From the NCBI GenBank assembly GCA_947474995.1, contig CANJNJ010000038.1:1-38309 (forward strand): a stretch of 38,309 nucleotides of DNA. The letters run 5' to 3'. A program made the translations under genes and the position numbers. Positions 1-8,135 of this stretch are shown piece by piece. How positions within the stretch are numbered: the first letter of the stretch is position 1; each line of letters starts with the position of its first letter. The notes below the pieces were generated by a model. That model made no database searches and was not told where the DNA came from. It saw nothing but the letters and a program-made list of their open reading frames with translations. This DNA is from Opitutaceae bacterium. Lineage in GTDB: Bacteria > Verrucomicrobiota > Verrucomicrobiia > Opitutales > Opitutaceae.

Positions 1-54
1 CATCGGTGCAATTTGTGGCTAAAGAATCTTCGGGCAGTCGCGAGAACGTGTGGA

Positions 55-96
55 CGAGCCCAACGATTGGCCGCGCACGGAGTGCCCGGCCCACCC
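55..96. repeat. Partial copy of palindromic repeat family B
   Basis: This stretch holds the right half of a repeat seen in full at 30842-30922 and 11799-11881 (core GGCCGCGCACGGAGTGCCCG followed by GCCCACC). The preceding GAGCCCAACG is the reverse complement of a piece of the loop of the 30842 copy. It lies upstream of the first gene and has no coding content of its own. Confidence 0.6.
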
Positions 97-122
97 GGTA
101 CAGATTTCCATCGCGCTGTCCT

Positions 123-142
123 CGCGGGCCCATTGGCCCGCG
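123..142. terminator. GC-rich hairpin upstream of the first gene
   Basis: CGCGGGCC, loop CATT, GGCCCGCG: a perfect 8-bp stem with a 4-base loop. No T-run follows it. It could be the terminator of a gene to the left of the window or a REP-type hairpin. Confidence 0.35.
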
Positions 143-244
143 ATCATTAGCGTGGATTAGCGGTTAAAAGCTGCTTGGCGCGTCAACCGTGTGATCCTTG
201 CCGCGGTCTTGACGGTGGCGCTCGCCCGTCGACAGGCTGCGCCG

Positions 245-919
245 ATGTCAACCGAGGTCGCCCCCAAGAAGCGCAAGCTGCCCGTCCTGAAGCTGGCGGT
301 CGCGGGGATCTTGCTGCTGGTGGTGGCGATCGTGCTCATTCGCGGCACCGACGTGCGCGCGTTGGGCGGACGCGGCATGACGCTGATTCGCGAAGCCGGA
401 CCGTGGGTTTTCTTTTCGGCCATGGCGATTCTCCCGGCCGTCGGGGCACCCATGGCGGCGTTTACGATTCCGGCCGGGCAGGCCTTTGGCGCCCAACTGG
501 GGCTTGGGGTCGTCATCGGTATTTCGTTGGCGGTCATCGCCGTGAATCTCGCGCTCGGCTACTGGGTGGCGCGTTATGCTTTGCGGCCCGTGCTCGCCGG
601 CTTGCTCAAGCGTTACGGCTACGCGGTGCCGCGGGTGACGCCGGAAAATGCCCTGAGTATCGCGTTGCTCGTGCGACTGACGCCGGGCCCGCCGTACGTC
701 CTGCAGGCCTGGATTCTCGGCGTCGCCGAGTTGCCGTTCCGCATGTACATGATCGTGTCCTGGCTCGCGATGGTGCCGTGGGCGCTGGGCGGAATCATCC
801 TCGGTCAGGGCTTGTTCAACGGCAATTTCGGGCTGGCGCTGATGGGCCTTGGTGTCCTGGTCGCCGCTGCAATTGGCGTCCACTGGATCCGCCGCAAATA
901 CTCCCGCCGTGAAAACTGA
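245..919 (+). CDS. TVP38/TMEM64 family (VTT domain) membrane protein
   Basis: Integral inner-membrane protein of 224 residues. It has an N-terminal transmembrane helix (about residues 13-31), then a VTT/SNARE-associated-type core with the sequence AAFTIPAGQAFG after a hydrophobic helix, the motif RLTPGPPYVLQ near residue 140, and a final helix before a basic tail (RRKYSRREN). Family members include the DedA superfamily, implicated in lipid scrambling and membrane homeostasis; the substrate here is unknown. The ATG at 245 is preferred over a GTG at 191, because the extra 18 residues are poor and the ATG begins a typical charged leader (MSTEVAPKK). The gene overlaps the probable xseA start by 11 bases, so the two are probably co-transcribed. 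The family call is from hydrophobicity and motifs. Confidence 0.72.
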   Translation: MSTEVAPKKRKLPVLKLAVAGILLLVVAIVLIRGTDVRALGGRGMTLIREAGPWVFFSAMAILPAVGAPMAAFTIPAGQAFGAQLGLGVVIGISLAVIAVNLALGYWVARYALRPVLAGLLKRYGYAVPRVTPENALSIALLVRLTPGPPYVLQAWILGVAELPFRMYMIVSWLAMVPWALGGIILGQGLFNGNFGLALMGLGVLVAAAIGVHWIRRKYSRREN

Positions 920-2189
920 TCCAGCAGCCGCCGACGCCGGCGTGCGCGCGGAGAGCGTGAGCGAGTTCACGCGCCGCGTGAAGACCGTGCTCGAGAGCGG
1001 CCTCCAGGCGTGCTGGGTGCGCGGGGAGATTTCGAACCTGCGCGCGCAGTCGAGCGGGCACTTCTATTTTTCGCTGAAGGACGCGGGGGCGCAGCTGAGT
1101 GCGGTGCTGTTTCGCGGCGATGCGTCGCGGCAGACGGTGAAACTGCGCGACGGCCAGCAGGTCGTGGTCTATGGCCAGGTGAGCGTCTACGAGGCGCGTG
1201 GGCAGTACCAGCTGATCATCCGGCTGGTGGTCGAGGACGGGGTGGGGCGGCTCCAGCGGGAGTTTGAAGCGCTGAAGGCGAAGCTGGCGGCGGAGGGCTT
1301 GTTTGCGCCGGAGCGAAAGCGCGCGATTCCGACGATGCCGCGGACCGTTGGCTTCATCACGTCGCCGACGGGCGCGGCGGTGCAGGATTTTCTGCGGATC
1401 CTCACGCGACGCGGCTGGCGCGGACGGGTCGTCGTGTTGCCGGCGAAGGTCCAGGGTGAGGGCGCGGCGGCCGAGATGGTGGAGATGCTGCGTCTGGCGC
1501 AGGAGCTCGAAATTTTCGACTTGCTCGTGATCGGGCGCGGCGGCGGCAGCCTGGAGGATTTGTGGGCTTTCAACGAAGAGTCGTTGATTCGCGCGGTGGC
1601 GGCATCGCCGGTGCCGGTGATTTCCGCGGTGGGGCACGAAATCGATTTCACGCTCTGCGACTTCGCGGCGGATGTTCGGGCCGAGACGCCCAGCGCCGCG
1701 GCGGAATTGATTTCGAGTCACTTCGTCGCCTGTGCCGAACGGGCGATCCAGGCGGGCGAGGCGATGACCGGGGCACTCGAGGACGCCCTGGCGCGCGCGG
1801 TCGAGCGGCTCGATCATGCCCGCTCCCGGCTGCGGTTGCTGTCACCCGGGGCGCAGATTGAGCAGGGCTATTTGCGGCTGGATGATTTTGCCAACCGGCT
1901 CGGGGCGGCGCTGCGCGCTTCTACCCAGGAGCGGCGGCAGCAGCTGGCGGACCTCCGGACGCGCCTAGCCCACGCCTCGCCGGAAATTCGGGTGCAGCAG
2001 GATTCGCAGCGGTTGCTGGCGCTGTGGAAACGGCTGCAGGCGGCCAGTCCGGCGTCGGTGCTGAACCGCGGGTTTGCGATTGTGCGCGATGACGCGGGCC
2101 AGCCGGTGATGCGCCGGGCGAAGATCATATCTGGCCAGGCACTGGCGGCGGAATTCGCCGACGGCACGGCGCGGGTACGGGCCGAATGA
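909..2189 (+). CDS. xseA: Exodeoxyribonuclease VII large subunit
   Basis: Catalytic subunit of exonuclease VII, which degrades single-stranded DNA to oligonucleotides in both directions in recombination and mismatch repair. The 426-residue product opens with an OB-fold nucleic-acid-binding domain (VRGEISNLRAQSSGHFYFSL), followed by the nuclease domain motifs GFITSPTGAAVQDF, VIGRGGGSLEDLWAFN and SAVGHEIDFTL, PSAAAE, a coiled-coil middle, and the C-terminal SVLNRGFAIV signature. All are as in E. coli XseA, and the length is normal. An upstream TTG at 849 in frame would add 20 residues read from inside the membrane-protein gene; the GTG at 909 is the more likely start. No xseB-like small-subunit gene follows; the next 370 bases are repeats. 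Confidence 0.95.
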   Translation: MKTDPAAADAGVRAESVSEFTRRVKTVLESGLQACWVRGEISNLRAQSSGHFYFSLKDAGAQLSAVLFRGDASRQTVKLRDGQQVVVYGQVSVYEARGQYQLIIRLVVEDGVGRLQREFEALKAKLAAEGLFAPERKRAIPTMPRTVGFITSPTGAAVQDFLRILTRRGWRGRVVVLPAKVQGEGAAAEMVEMLRLAQELEIFDLLVIGRGGGSLEDLWAFNEESLIRAVAASPVPVISAVGHEIDFTLCDFAADVRAETPSAAAELISSHFVACAERAIQAGEAMTGALEDALARAVERLDHARSRLRLLSPGAQIEQGYLRLDDFANRLGAALRASTQERRQQLADLRTRLAHASPEIRVQQDSQRLLALWKRLQAASPASVLNRGFAIVRDDAGQPVMRRAKIISGQALAAEFADGTARVRAE

Positions 2190-2194
2190 TCGAA

Positions 2195-2222
2195 GGTGGG
2201 CCGGGCGCCCCTCGGCGTGCAC
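2195..2222. repeat. Partial copy of palindromic repeat family B
   Basis: GGTGGGCCGGGCGCCCCTCG and the following GCGTGCACGG match the left arm of the full copies at 11799-11881 and 30842-30922. The right arm is missing. Confidence 0.55.
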
Positions 2223-2235
2223 GGTTTTTTTGTAG

Positions 2236-2290
2236 CCGGGGTCGCTGACCCCGGGGCCGGTGCGACAACCGGCCTCAGAGAGACCGGCCA
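2236..2290. repeat. Family C repeat: two adjacent hairpins
   Basis: The first hairpin is CCGGGGTC-GCT-GACCCCGG (2236-2254), perfect over 8 bp. A second, looser hairpin follows with arms of the CCGGCCTC / GAGACCGG type. The same two hairpins in the opposite order occur at 28185-28226. The repeat sits just after xseA, preceded by a T-run (2224-2231), and may help stop transcription. Confidence 0.6.
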
Positions 2291-2359
2291 CAGTCTGCCG
2301 GGCCTGCCCTGTCGCGAACGTCTGGGCGCCTCTCACTTTCTTGCGACGCCCGGTTGTTC

Positions 2360-2420
2360 GTAGTTCCGCCTTCAGGCGGAAGAATTGAGCCGCTCGGATT
2401 CCGCCTCAAGGCGGGACTAC
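2360..2420. repeat. Family A repeat (CCGCC-TTCA-GGCGG pairs)
   Basis: Two small hairpins of the TTCCGCC...GGCGGAA type about 25 bases apart, with outer arms GTAGTTCCGCC and GGCGGGACTAC facing each other, so the whole unit is a nested palindrome. Related copies lie at 5041-5110 and 8971-9034. All three are intergenic. Confidence 0.8.
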
Positions 2421-2562
2421 AAACAAAGCACTCGGAGGACGCTGCAGGAAACTGGGATGCGCCCGAACGTCTCCGTCCGCCATTTTGCGCTTGGCAGCGA
2501 GTCGGAGGTAATAATTATCACTTCAAATCCCTTGGCCGGCATCCCGGCTGAACCCACCTACC

Positions 2563-4980
2563 ATGACTACCCAACCGTTCCACTCGCGGGACCGCCAGCC
2601 GGTTCGTTCCGCTTCCACCCGATGGGCGCTTATCATTTTCAGCGTCGCGGCGGCGCTCGCGGTCCGGGGCCAGACCCCGGCGGCGCCTCCGGCCGCTCCC
2701 AAGCATGACGAGATCGTCACGCTCTCGGCCTTTCAGGTCAGCACCACCTATGACAAAGGCTACCGCGCGGGCAACTCCGTCTCGGCGACGCGGACCGACA
2801 CCGCGATCAAGGATCTGCCGTTCTCGATCAATGCGTTCACCGAGCAGTTCATCGCCGATGTCGGCGCCCGCGATCTTTTTGACGTGGTGCAGTACGCCCC
2901 GTCCGTGACGAGCGCCGGGCGCGAATTCACGGCCGGCAACGCGGTCTTCACCATCCGGGGCTTTGACCAGAAGCCGCAGCACAACGGATTTGTGGGGGAC
3001 GCCTATGTCGACACCTCGAGCGTCGAGCGCATCGAAGTCGTCAAGGGCCCGTCGTCGGTGCTCTACGGTCAGGTCGCGCCTGGCGGCACCGTCAACTACA
3101 TCACGAAGCGCGCGCAGCCGAAGGCCTTCACGACCGTCACGGGACAGGTTGGCAACCTCGAGGCGTGGCGCACGACCATCGATCTGAATCAGCCGCTGGC
3201 GGGGGAGAAGTTGCTCTTCCGCTTCAACGGCGCCTTGGAAGGCCTCGCCAAGAATGTCGACCCCTACAAGGGCCGCTCGTGGGTGATCGCCCCGAATTTA
3301 GTCTGGAAAATCACGGACCGCGCCTCGCTCAGCGTCGATTACCAATGGTTCCGGCGCACCGAGACGCCGCCTTCGCAGCTCGCGCCGAATATCGAAATCG
3401 TCGCGCTGCCGCCCGCGTCGGGGCTGCTCGCCACGGGTGGCGTGCTCGTGAAACCCGACAATTCCGACTACGGCTTTGGCACCTACTTTCCGCTGGCGCG
3501 CGATTTCAATTACGTCAGCCGGAACGACAGTCGCACCGCCGATTTCGAGAACATCAACGCGGAACTCTCCGTGAAGTTTTCCGACCAGTGGGTGGGTCGG
3601 GCCAACCTGAACTGGAGCAAGACGCGGTCCTGGCACAAGCTGACCGGACTCGGGGCCGTCAGTATCACGGTGCCCCCGCGCTTTTATCCGGCGGGGGTCG
3701 CGCTGCCGATTTCGGCGGCGAACTATTTGATCGCGGCGCAGGGGTTCGCCGATGCCGTTTTGGCCAACACCAACGTGGCGCTGGAAGCGCCGCTCGCCCA
3801 ACTCTCCCGGCGCAAGCGCCTGCAGGAGGATTACGTTCCCCATGCCAACGCGATGCAGGTCGAATTCGCGGGCAAATACGATCTGTCCGGTGGCGCCAAG
3901 CTGCGGCCGTTGGTGGGTTATTTTTACAACGAGTCGGTCAGCGTGGGCCGAATCCGCCAGAGCGGTGCGGCCGCCTTCCCGAATTTTCCGGTCTGGAACA
4001 TCAAGGATCCGTCGACGTGGGATTTTAACACGGACTTCGATCCCGTGACGCTGCCGCTCACGACCAGCACCCACTCGGTCACGACGAATTCGGCGGGCTA
4101 CGCGGTGCTCAACGGTACGTTTTGGGATGGCACGCTCTTCACTGTCGTCGGCGCGCGCTACAGTGTCGCGACCGGTCTGACCGACAACTATCTGGCCCCG
4201 GCCACCAGCGTACCGAAGCGTTCCAATACCAAGACCACACCGCAGTTTGGCCTCGGCTGGAAGCCGCAGCGCGACCTGATGCTTTATGCGAGCTACAGCG
4301 AATCCTTCGTGCTGAATGCCGCGGATCTCGTGTTCCAAAATGTGCCCACCGGCCCCGCGGCACCCACGACCTCGAAGGGCTACGAGATCGGCGTGAAGAC
4401 CGATTTCCTCGCCGGCCGGGTGTCGTCGACGGTGGCGTTCTACCAAATCGATCAGCGCGACCGCATCCTCCGTTTCAACGGTTTCAATGCCACGGGGGTG
4501 ACCGTGACCAACAATTTGCAAGGCACGCTGGATCGCAGCAACGGCGTCGAGGCCGAGATTACCTGGTCGCCGATGGACAACTGGCAGGTTTATGCCAGCG
4601 GCGCGTTGGATGACCTGCGCGTGAAGAAGGTGCCGGTCGGCGAGGAAATCTTTCTCGGCACGCATCCCGAAGCCTCGGTCAAGGCGCTTTTCAATCTCTG
4701 GACCCGCTATTCGTTCAAGGACGGCGGGCTCAAGGGGCTCTGGCTCGGCGCGGGCTTTAACCACACCGGTGACAAGGCGCAGCGCGTGAACAATCCGCGC
4801 CTCTTCCTCCCGGCCGACACGCTGTTCAATGGGGCGCTCGGCTACGACTGGAAGTGGGATGGCCACCGGATGACCACGACCCTCAACGTGCAGAACATCA
4901 CCGACCAGAACTACTATCCCGCCAACCAGCAGCGCGGGTATCCCCGCCGGATCAGCCTGTCGTTCACGGCGCGGTACTAA
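2563..4980 (+). CDS. TonB-dependent siderophore-type receptor
   Basis: Outer-membrane gated channel of 805 residues that imports a chelate or other nutrient using energy from TonB-ExbBD. A signal peptide spans about residues 20-37 (hydrophobic FSVAAALAV, then RGQTPA). A TonB box follows (EIVTLSAFQV, about 50-59). The plug domain begins near residue 65, with DLPFSINAFTEQFI, VVQYAPSV, FTIRGFD and VVKGPSSVLYGQVAPGG, which is typical of the siderophore-receptor subfamily. The rest is a 22-strand barrel ending in the aromatic terminal strand ISLSFTARY. The gene stands alone between repeat-rich intergenic regions. The ligand cannot be told from the sequence; no Fur box or siderophore synthesis genes were recognised nearby. 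Confidence 0.93.
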   Translation: MTTQPFHSRDRQPVRSASTRWALIIFSVAAALAVRGQTPAAPPAAPKHDEIVTLSAFQVSTTYDKGYRAGNSVSATRTDTAIKDLPFSINAFTEQFIADVGARDLFDVVQYAPSVTSAGREFTAGNAVFTIRGFDQKPQHNGFVGDAYVDTSSVERIEVVKGPSSVLYGQVAPGGTVNYITKRAQPKAFTTVTGQVGNLEAWRTTIDLNQPLAGEKLLFRFNGALEGLAKNVDPYKGRSWVIAPNLVWKITDRASLSVDYQWFRRTETPPSQLAPNIEIVALPPASGLLATGGVLVKPDNSDYGFGTYFPLARDFNYVSRNDSRTADFENINAELSVKFSDQWVGRANLNWSKTRSWHKLTGLGAVSITVPPRFYPAGVALPISAANYLIAAQGFADAVLANTNVALEAPLAQLSRRKRLQEDYVPHANAMQVEFAGKYDLSGGAKLRPLVGYFYNESVSVGRIRQSGAAAFPNFPVWNIKDPSTWDFNTDFDPVTLPLTTSTHSVTTNSAGYAVLNGTFWDGTLFTVVGARYSVATGLTDNYLAPATSVPKRSNTKTTPQFGLGWKPQRDLMLYASYSESFVLNAADLVFQNVPTGPAAPTTSKGYEIGVKTDFLAGRVSSTVAFYQIDQRDRILRFNGFNATGVTVTNNLQGTLDRSNGVEAEITWSPMDNWQVYASGALDDLRVKKVPVGEEIFLGTHPEASVKALFNLWTRYSFKDGGLKGLWLGAGFNHTGDKAQRVNNPRLFLPADTLFNGALGYDWKWDGHRMTTTLNVQNITDQNYYPANQQRGYPRRISLSFTARY

Positions 4981-5040
4981 GCTTAGTTCATATGGCGCGG
5001 AGCAAGTTGGGTTCCGCTTCGCACGGAAAGAAATTGGCCG

Positions 5041-5110
5041 GGTTGGTCGTTCCGCCTTCAGGCGGAATTCATCCGGCCAATCCTTCCGCCTAAAGGCGGG
5101 ACGACCAACC
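5041..5110. repeat. Family A repeat, best-conserved copy
   Basis: The outer arms GGTTGGTCG and CGACCAACC are a perfect 9-bp inverted repeat, enclosing the two small hairpins TTCCGCCTTCAGGCGGAA and TTCCGCCTAAAGGCGGG. It lies between the receptor stop and msrB. Confidence 0.85.
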
Positions 5111-5209
5111 GGCGGCGTTGATCGTGTCGGGTCGAGCTGGAATAATTCCGGTGGATGGCTACTCCCATGGGCGGGCGCGGCACTCAAGCGGTGTCGGGCC
5201 CGGATCAAA

Positions 5210-5722
5210 ATGAAACCACCTTCCCCTCCCTCGACCGCACTCTCCGCCTGCGGTCTCCCTTCCAACGTCGTGATCGATCGCAGCCGCGCCCGCGTCCAGC
5301 GTCCGGCCGCCGAGTGGAAAAACCTCCTGACGCCAATGCAGTATCGCGTCGCCCGGCAGCAGGGCACCGAGCCGCCGTTTCAGGGTGAGTACTGGAACAA
5401 CCACGAGGACGGTGTTTATTTTTCGGTGTGCAGCGAGACGCCGCTGTTCGATTCCCGCGACAAGTTTGAAAGCGGCACGGGCTGGCCGAGCTTCACGAAA
5501 CCGATTGAGCCGGCGTTCGTCGACGAGACGCGCGACGTCAGCCACGGCATGGTCCGCGTCGAAGTGCATTGCAGCGTCGACGGTGGCCACCTCGGGCATG
5601 TTTTCCCGGATGGCCCGCCGGCGCAGGGCGGGCTGCGTTACTGCATCAACAGCGCTTCGCTACGATTTTTGCCACGAAAAGAGTACGAAGCTTGGATTTT
5701 CGCTGCGCGAAAACCCAATTAA
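5210..5722 (+). CDS. msrB: Peptide-methionine (R)-S-oxide reductase
   Basis: Repairs oxidised methionine (R-sulfoxide form) in proteins. The 170-residue product shows the MsrB fold motifs ESGTGWPSF (87-95), DVSHGMVRVEV, GGHLGHVFPDGP and RYCINSASLRF, in which C145 is the catalytic cysteine. Two departures are visible. The usual resolving cysteine in the SGCGWPSF motif is threonine (T90). Each zinc CxxC pair keeps only one cysteine (C74 and C121), so the structural zinc is probably absent. C14, C74 or C121 would have to act in regeneration. No convincing signal peptide is seen, so it is probably cytoplasmic. Its TAA stop overlaps the TAA stop of the convergent oxidoreductase gene in a shared TTAA. 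Confidence 0.93.
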   Translation: MKPPSPPSTALSACGLPSNVVIDRSRARVQRPAAEWKNLLTPMQYRVARQQGTEPPFQGEYWNNHEDGVYFSVCSETPLFDSRDKFESGTGWPSFTKPIEPAFVDETRDVSHGMVRVEVHCSVDGGHLGHVFPDGPPAQGGLRYCINSASLRFLPRKEYEAWIFAARKPN

Positions 5723-6894
5723 GATTTTGGCGTAGCCAAAATCTTCGGAAACTTCACCCACTTCGCGCCGAGCTTCGACGACTTCACCACCGTCTCGATG
5801 AACGCCATGCCCTCGACGCCGTCGTCGATGGTCGGATAATCGAGGTTCTTCGGCGGCTTGCGCCCGTGCACCTCCGCCGTGATGGCGTGGAAGGCTTCCC
5901 GGTAGATATTGCCGAAGGCCTCGAGGTAGCCCTCGGGGTGGCCGGCGGGAACGCGCGTGAAGCGGGCCGCATTGACGCCCACGTAGCCATTGCCCCGCCG
6001 CCAGATCTGCCGGGGCTGATCGGGAAATTTGACGATGAGCTCGTTCGGCTGTTCCTGGTGCCACTCGAGCGAGGCCTTGGTGCCATAGACCCGGATGTTC
6101 AGGGCGTTCTCGTCGCCGACGCTGATTTGCGAGGCGTGGATGATGCCCTTCGCGCCACCCTTGAAACGGACGAGGATGTTGCCGTCGTCGTCGAGCTTGC
6201 GGCCCTTCACGAAGGTCGTGAGGTCGGCGCAGAGGGAGTCGATGTGCAAGCCGGTGATGTAGCGGGAGAGATTCTCCGCATGCGTACCGATATCGCCGAT
6301 GCAGCCCGCCGCGCCGCTGCGCTTGGGGTCGGTGCGCCAGCCCGCCTGTTTCTGGCCGGTCTTTTCGAGCAAGGTGCTGAGCCAGCCCTGCGGGTACTCG
6401 GCGACGACCTTGCGCAGTTCGCCGAGAAAACCGGACCGCACCAGGTCACGGGCCTGTTTGACCATCGTGTTGCCGGTGTAGTTGTGGGTCAGCGCGAAGA
6501 TTTTCTTCGTCCGCTGCACGACGGTCCGCAGTTTCCTCGCCTCGGCCAGGTTGAAGGTCGCGGGCTTGTCACAGATCACGTTGAAGCCGCTTTCGAGAAA
6601 CAGCTTGGCCGGCGGGAAATGCTGGTAGTTCGGCGTGACGATGACGACGAAGTCGAGCCGCTCGTCCTCGGGCATCCGGGACTCGGCCTTGGCCATCGCG
6701 ACAAAACTCCCGTAGACCCGCGCCGGATCGAGAAAGAGGTCGGCGCCGGAGGCCTTGGAGCGCGCGGGGTCGGACGAGAAGGCGCCCGCCACGAGCACGG
6801 CCTGCCCGTCCATCGCCGCCGCGATGCGGTGCACCGCGCCAATGAATGCGCCGCGCCCGCCGCCAATCATCCCAAATCGAAGTTTTCTATTCAT
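5719..6894 (-). CDS. Gfo/Idh/MocA family NAD(P)-dependent oxidoreductase
   Basis: A 391-residue dehydrogenase, probably acting on a sugar, cyclitol or derivative. The N-terminal Rossmann fold begins [27 protein letters not shown] and the DKPAT motif (equivalent of the family EKP, lysine in catalysis) follow, and then the C-terminal alpha/beta domain with [13 protein letters not shown], whose GDIGTH histidine is the usual catalytic position. The reading frame is open about 60 codons further upstream, but those codons are the antisense of the neighbouring gene and lack family character. The ATG at 6894, one residue pair before the Rossmann strand, is chosen. It starts 22 bases after the stop of the isomerase gene at 6917-7960 and was probably co-transcribed with it. 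Confidence 0.9.
   Translation of the reverse strand: MNRKLRFGMIGGGRGAFIGAVHRIAAAMDGQAVLVAGAFSSDPARSKASGADLFLDPARVYGSFVAMAKAESRMPEDERLDFVVIVTPNYQHFPPAKLFLESGFNVICDKPATFNLAEARKLRTVVQRTKKIFALTHNYTGNTMVKQARDLVRSGFLGELRKVVAEYPQGWLSTLLEKTGQKQAGWRTDPKRSGAAGCIGDIGTHAENLSRYITGLHIDSLCADLTTFVKGRKLDDDGNILVRFKGGAKGIIHASQISVGDENALNIRVYGTKASLEWHQEQPNELIVKFPDQPRQIWRRGNGYVGVNAARFTRVPAGHPEGYLEAFGNIYREAFHAITAEVHGRKPPKNLDYPTIDDGVEGMAFIETVVKSSKLGAKWVKFPKILATPKS
5721..5745. terminator. Hairpin at the junction of two convergent genes
   Basis: AAGATTTTGGC, loop GTA, GCCAAAATCTT is a perfect 11-bp stem directly after the msrB stop and inside the last codons of the convergent oxidoreductase gene. A similar imperfect hairpin (GGATTTTCGC-TGC-GCGAAAACCC, 5694-5716) sits within the end of msrB. 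Together they probably act as a bidirectional terminator; the A/T-rich stem may substitute for a separate T-run. Confidence 0.55.
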
Positions 6895-6916
6895 GGAAAA
6901 TTTCGCCCCAACTTTT

Positions 6917-7960
6917 CTACTGATTCTTCTTGTCGAACGCCGCGTCGAAGGCGAGGGCGCTCGAGGGGAAATCGACTTTGCGCACGAAGGCCGCCGCCTC
7001 GGTGGCACCGTGAATGCGATCCATCCGGATATCCTCCCACTCAACGCTGAGCGGGCCGCGGTAGCCGACGTCATTCAGGGCGACGATGATCTCCTCGAAG
7101 TTGATGTCGCCGTGCCCGAGCGAGCGGAAATCCCAATAGCGTCGCGGATCACCGAAGTTCACGTGACCGCCAAACACGCCCACGCTGCCGTCACCGTGGC
7201 CCCACCAGACGTCCTTCATGTGGGCGTGGAAGATGCGGGAGCCGAACGTGCGGATGAACTTCACGTAGTCGACGCCCTGGTAGCCGAAGTGCGACGGGTC
7301 GTAATTGAAGCCGAAGCGCTTGTGGCCCTTCACCGCGTCGATGGCGCGCTGGGCGGTCGCGAGATCGAACGCGATTTCCGTGGGGTGCACCTCGAGCCCG
7401 AAGTTCACATTGACGCGATCAAACGCCTCGAGGATCGGCCCGAAGCGCTTGGCGAAATCAGCATAACCGGCGTCCCAGTAAGCCTGCGAGGTCGGAGGAA
7501 AGGCGTACGTTGAATGCCAGATGCTCGAACCGGTAAAACCATTGACGACCGCGGGAAAGTCGTCGTTTTTGCCCCGGCCCGGCTTGGCGTCGAAGAACGC
7601 CCGGGCGGCGCGCCCCGCGGTGATCAATTTGCGCGCGGCGCGTTGCCGCACGCCCTCGGGATCCCCATTGCCCCAGACATCGGGCGGCAGGATCGCCTTG
7701 TGGCGTTCGTCGATCAAATCGCACACCGCCTGGCCGACGAGGTGGCTCGAGATGGCGTAGCAGGTGAGGCCGTGGTCCTTCAGCAGCGCCCACTTGGCGT
7801 GGACGTACTTCTTGCTCGTGGCGGCGGCATCGACGTCGAAGTGGTCGCCCCAGCAGGCGAGTTCGACGCCGTCGTAGCCCATTTTCTTGGCGAGCGGGGC
7901 GAGCTTTTCGAGGGGAAGATCGGCCCACTGGCCGGTGAAGAGCGTGACAGGTCTCGGCAT
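6917..7960 (-). CDS. Sugar phosphate isomerase/epimerase (xylose isomerase-like TIM barrel)
   Basis: A 347-residue TIM-barrel protein of the AP-endonuclease-2/IolE-like group. Candidate metal ligands follow the usual order along the barrel: GLEVHP (Glu), FNYDPSHF (Asp, His), [10 protein letters not shown] (His) and LSVEWED (Glu near the end). A 30-residue stretch near residue 240 ([21 protein letters not shown]) forms the substrate-side loop. The gene lies immediately upstream of the Gfo/Idh oxidoreductase on the same strand, a pairing common in inositol-like or unusual sugar catabolism. The exact substrate is unknown. It starts divergently from a second barrel protein. Confidence 0.88.
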   Translation of the reverse strand: MPRPVTLFTGQWADLPLEKLAPLAKKMGYDGVELACWGDHFDVDAAATSKKYVHAKWALLKDHGLTCYAISSHLVGQAVCDLIDERHKAILPPDVWGNGDPEGVRQRAARKLITAGRAARAFFDAKPGRGKNDDFPAVVNGFTGSSIWHSTYAFPPTSQAYWDAGYADFAKRFGPILEAFDRVNVNFGLEVHPTEIAFDLATAQRAIDAVKGHKRFGFNYDPSHFGYQGVDYVKFIRTFGSRIFHAHMKDVWWGHGDGSVGVFGGHVNFGDPRRYWDFRSLGHGDINFEEIIVALNDVGYRGPLSVEWEDIRMDRIHGATEAAAFVRKVDFPSSALAFDAAFDKKNQ

Positions 7961-8135
7961 AAAGAAACAGGTTCAGGATAGGGAAGCTGGACGCGGACGG
8001 ATGGTTTCGCTCTGCGCGAAGGGAGTCGCAAGGAGAAATTCATTCGTCGCTGTCGCGCGGGCTCCCGCGTCTCTCGAAGCGGGTCCGGCAATGGACACTT
8101 GTGCGCCATCCACGCGGGCCGTAGAAATCCGTGCG
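7961..8135. promoter_or_regulatory. Divergent intergenic region between two isomerase genes
   Basis: This 175-bp stretch separates the starts of two sugar isomerase/epimerase-like genes that run in opposite directions, so both promoters must lie here. No clear -35/-10 pair or operator palindrome could be singled out. An in-frame ATG at 8091 could shorten it if it is the real start of the right-hand gene. Confidence 0.35.

Larger units (their letters stand above)
2190..2562. other. 373-bp intergenic stretch filled with repeats
   Basis: No gene is seen between xseA and the TonB receptor. The stretch carries a partial family B repeat (2195-2222), a double-hairpin family C repeat (2236-2290) and a family A repeat (2360-2420). 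After these comes about 140 bases of ordinary sequence with an AT-rich patch (GGTAATAATTATCAC around 2507-2521) that could hold the receptor promoter. Confidence 0.6.

Noticed and set aside
2354-2551. 65-codon frame in the repeat region
   Set aside because: Its start encodes the family A repeat and there is no sign of selection on the frame.
2190-2562. Small xseB gene after xseA
   Set aside because: Frames in this stretch run through repeats and none shows the helical, charged pattern of the small subunit.
3298-5367. 689-codon open frame on the minus strand
   Set aside because: It lies antisense to the TonB receptor and msrB, has the arginine-rich composition of a GC-rich shadow frame and no recognisable domain.
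5569-7050. 493-codon open frame on the plus strand
   Set aside because: It is antisense to the Gfo/Idh oxidoreductase, whose motifs are clear; the plus-strand translation shows none.
6895-7074. Upstream extension of the oxidoreductase frame
   Set aside because: The extra 60 residues overlap the isomerase gene end and are Arg/Ser-rich without family similarity.
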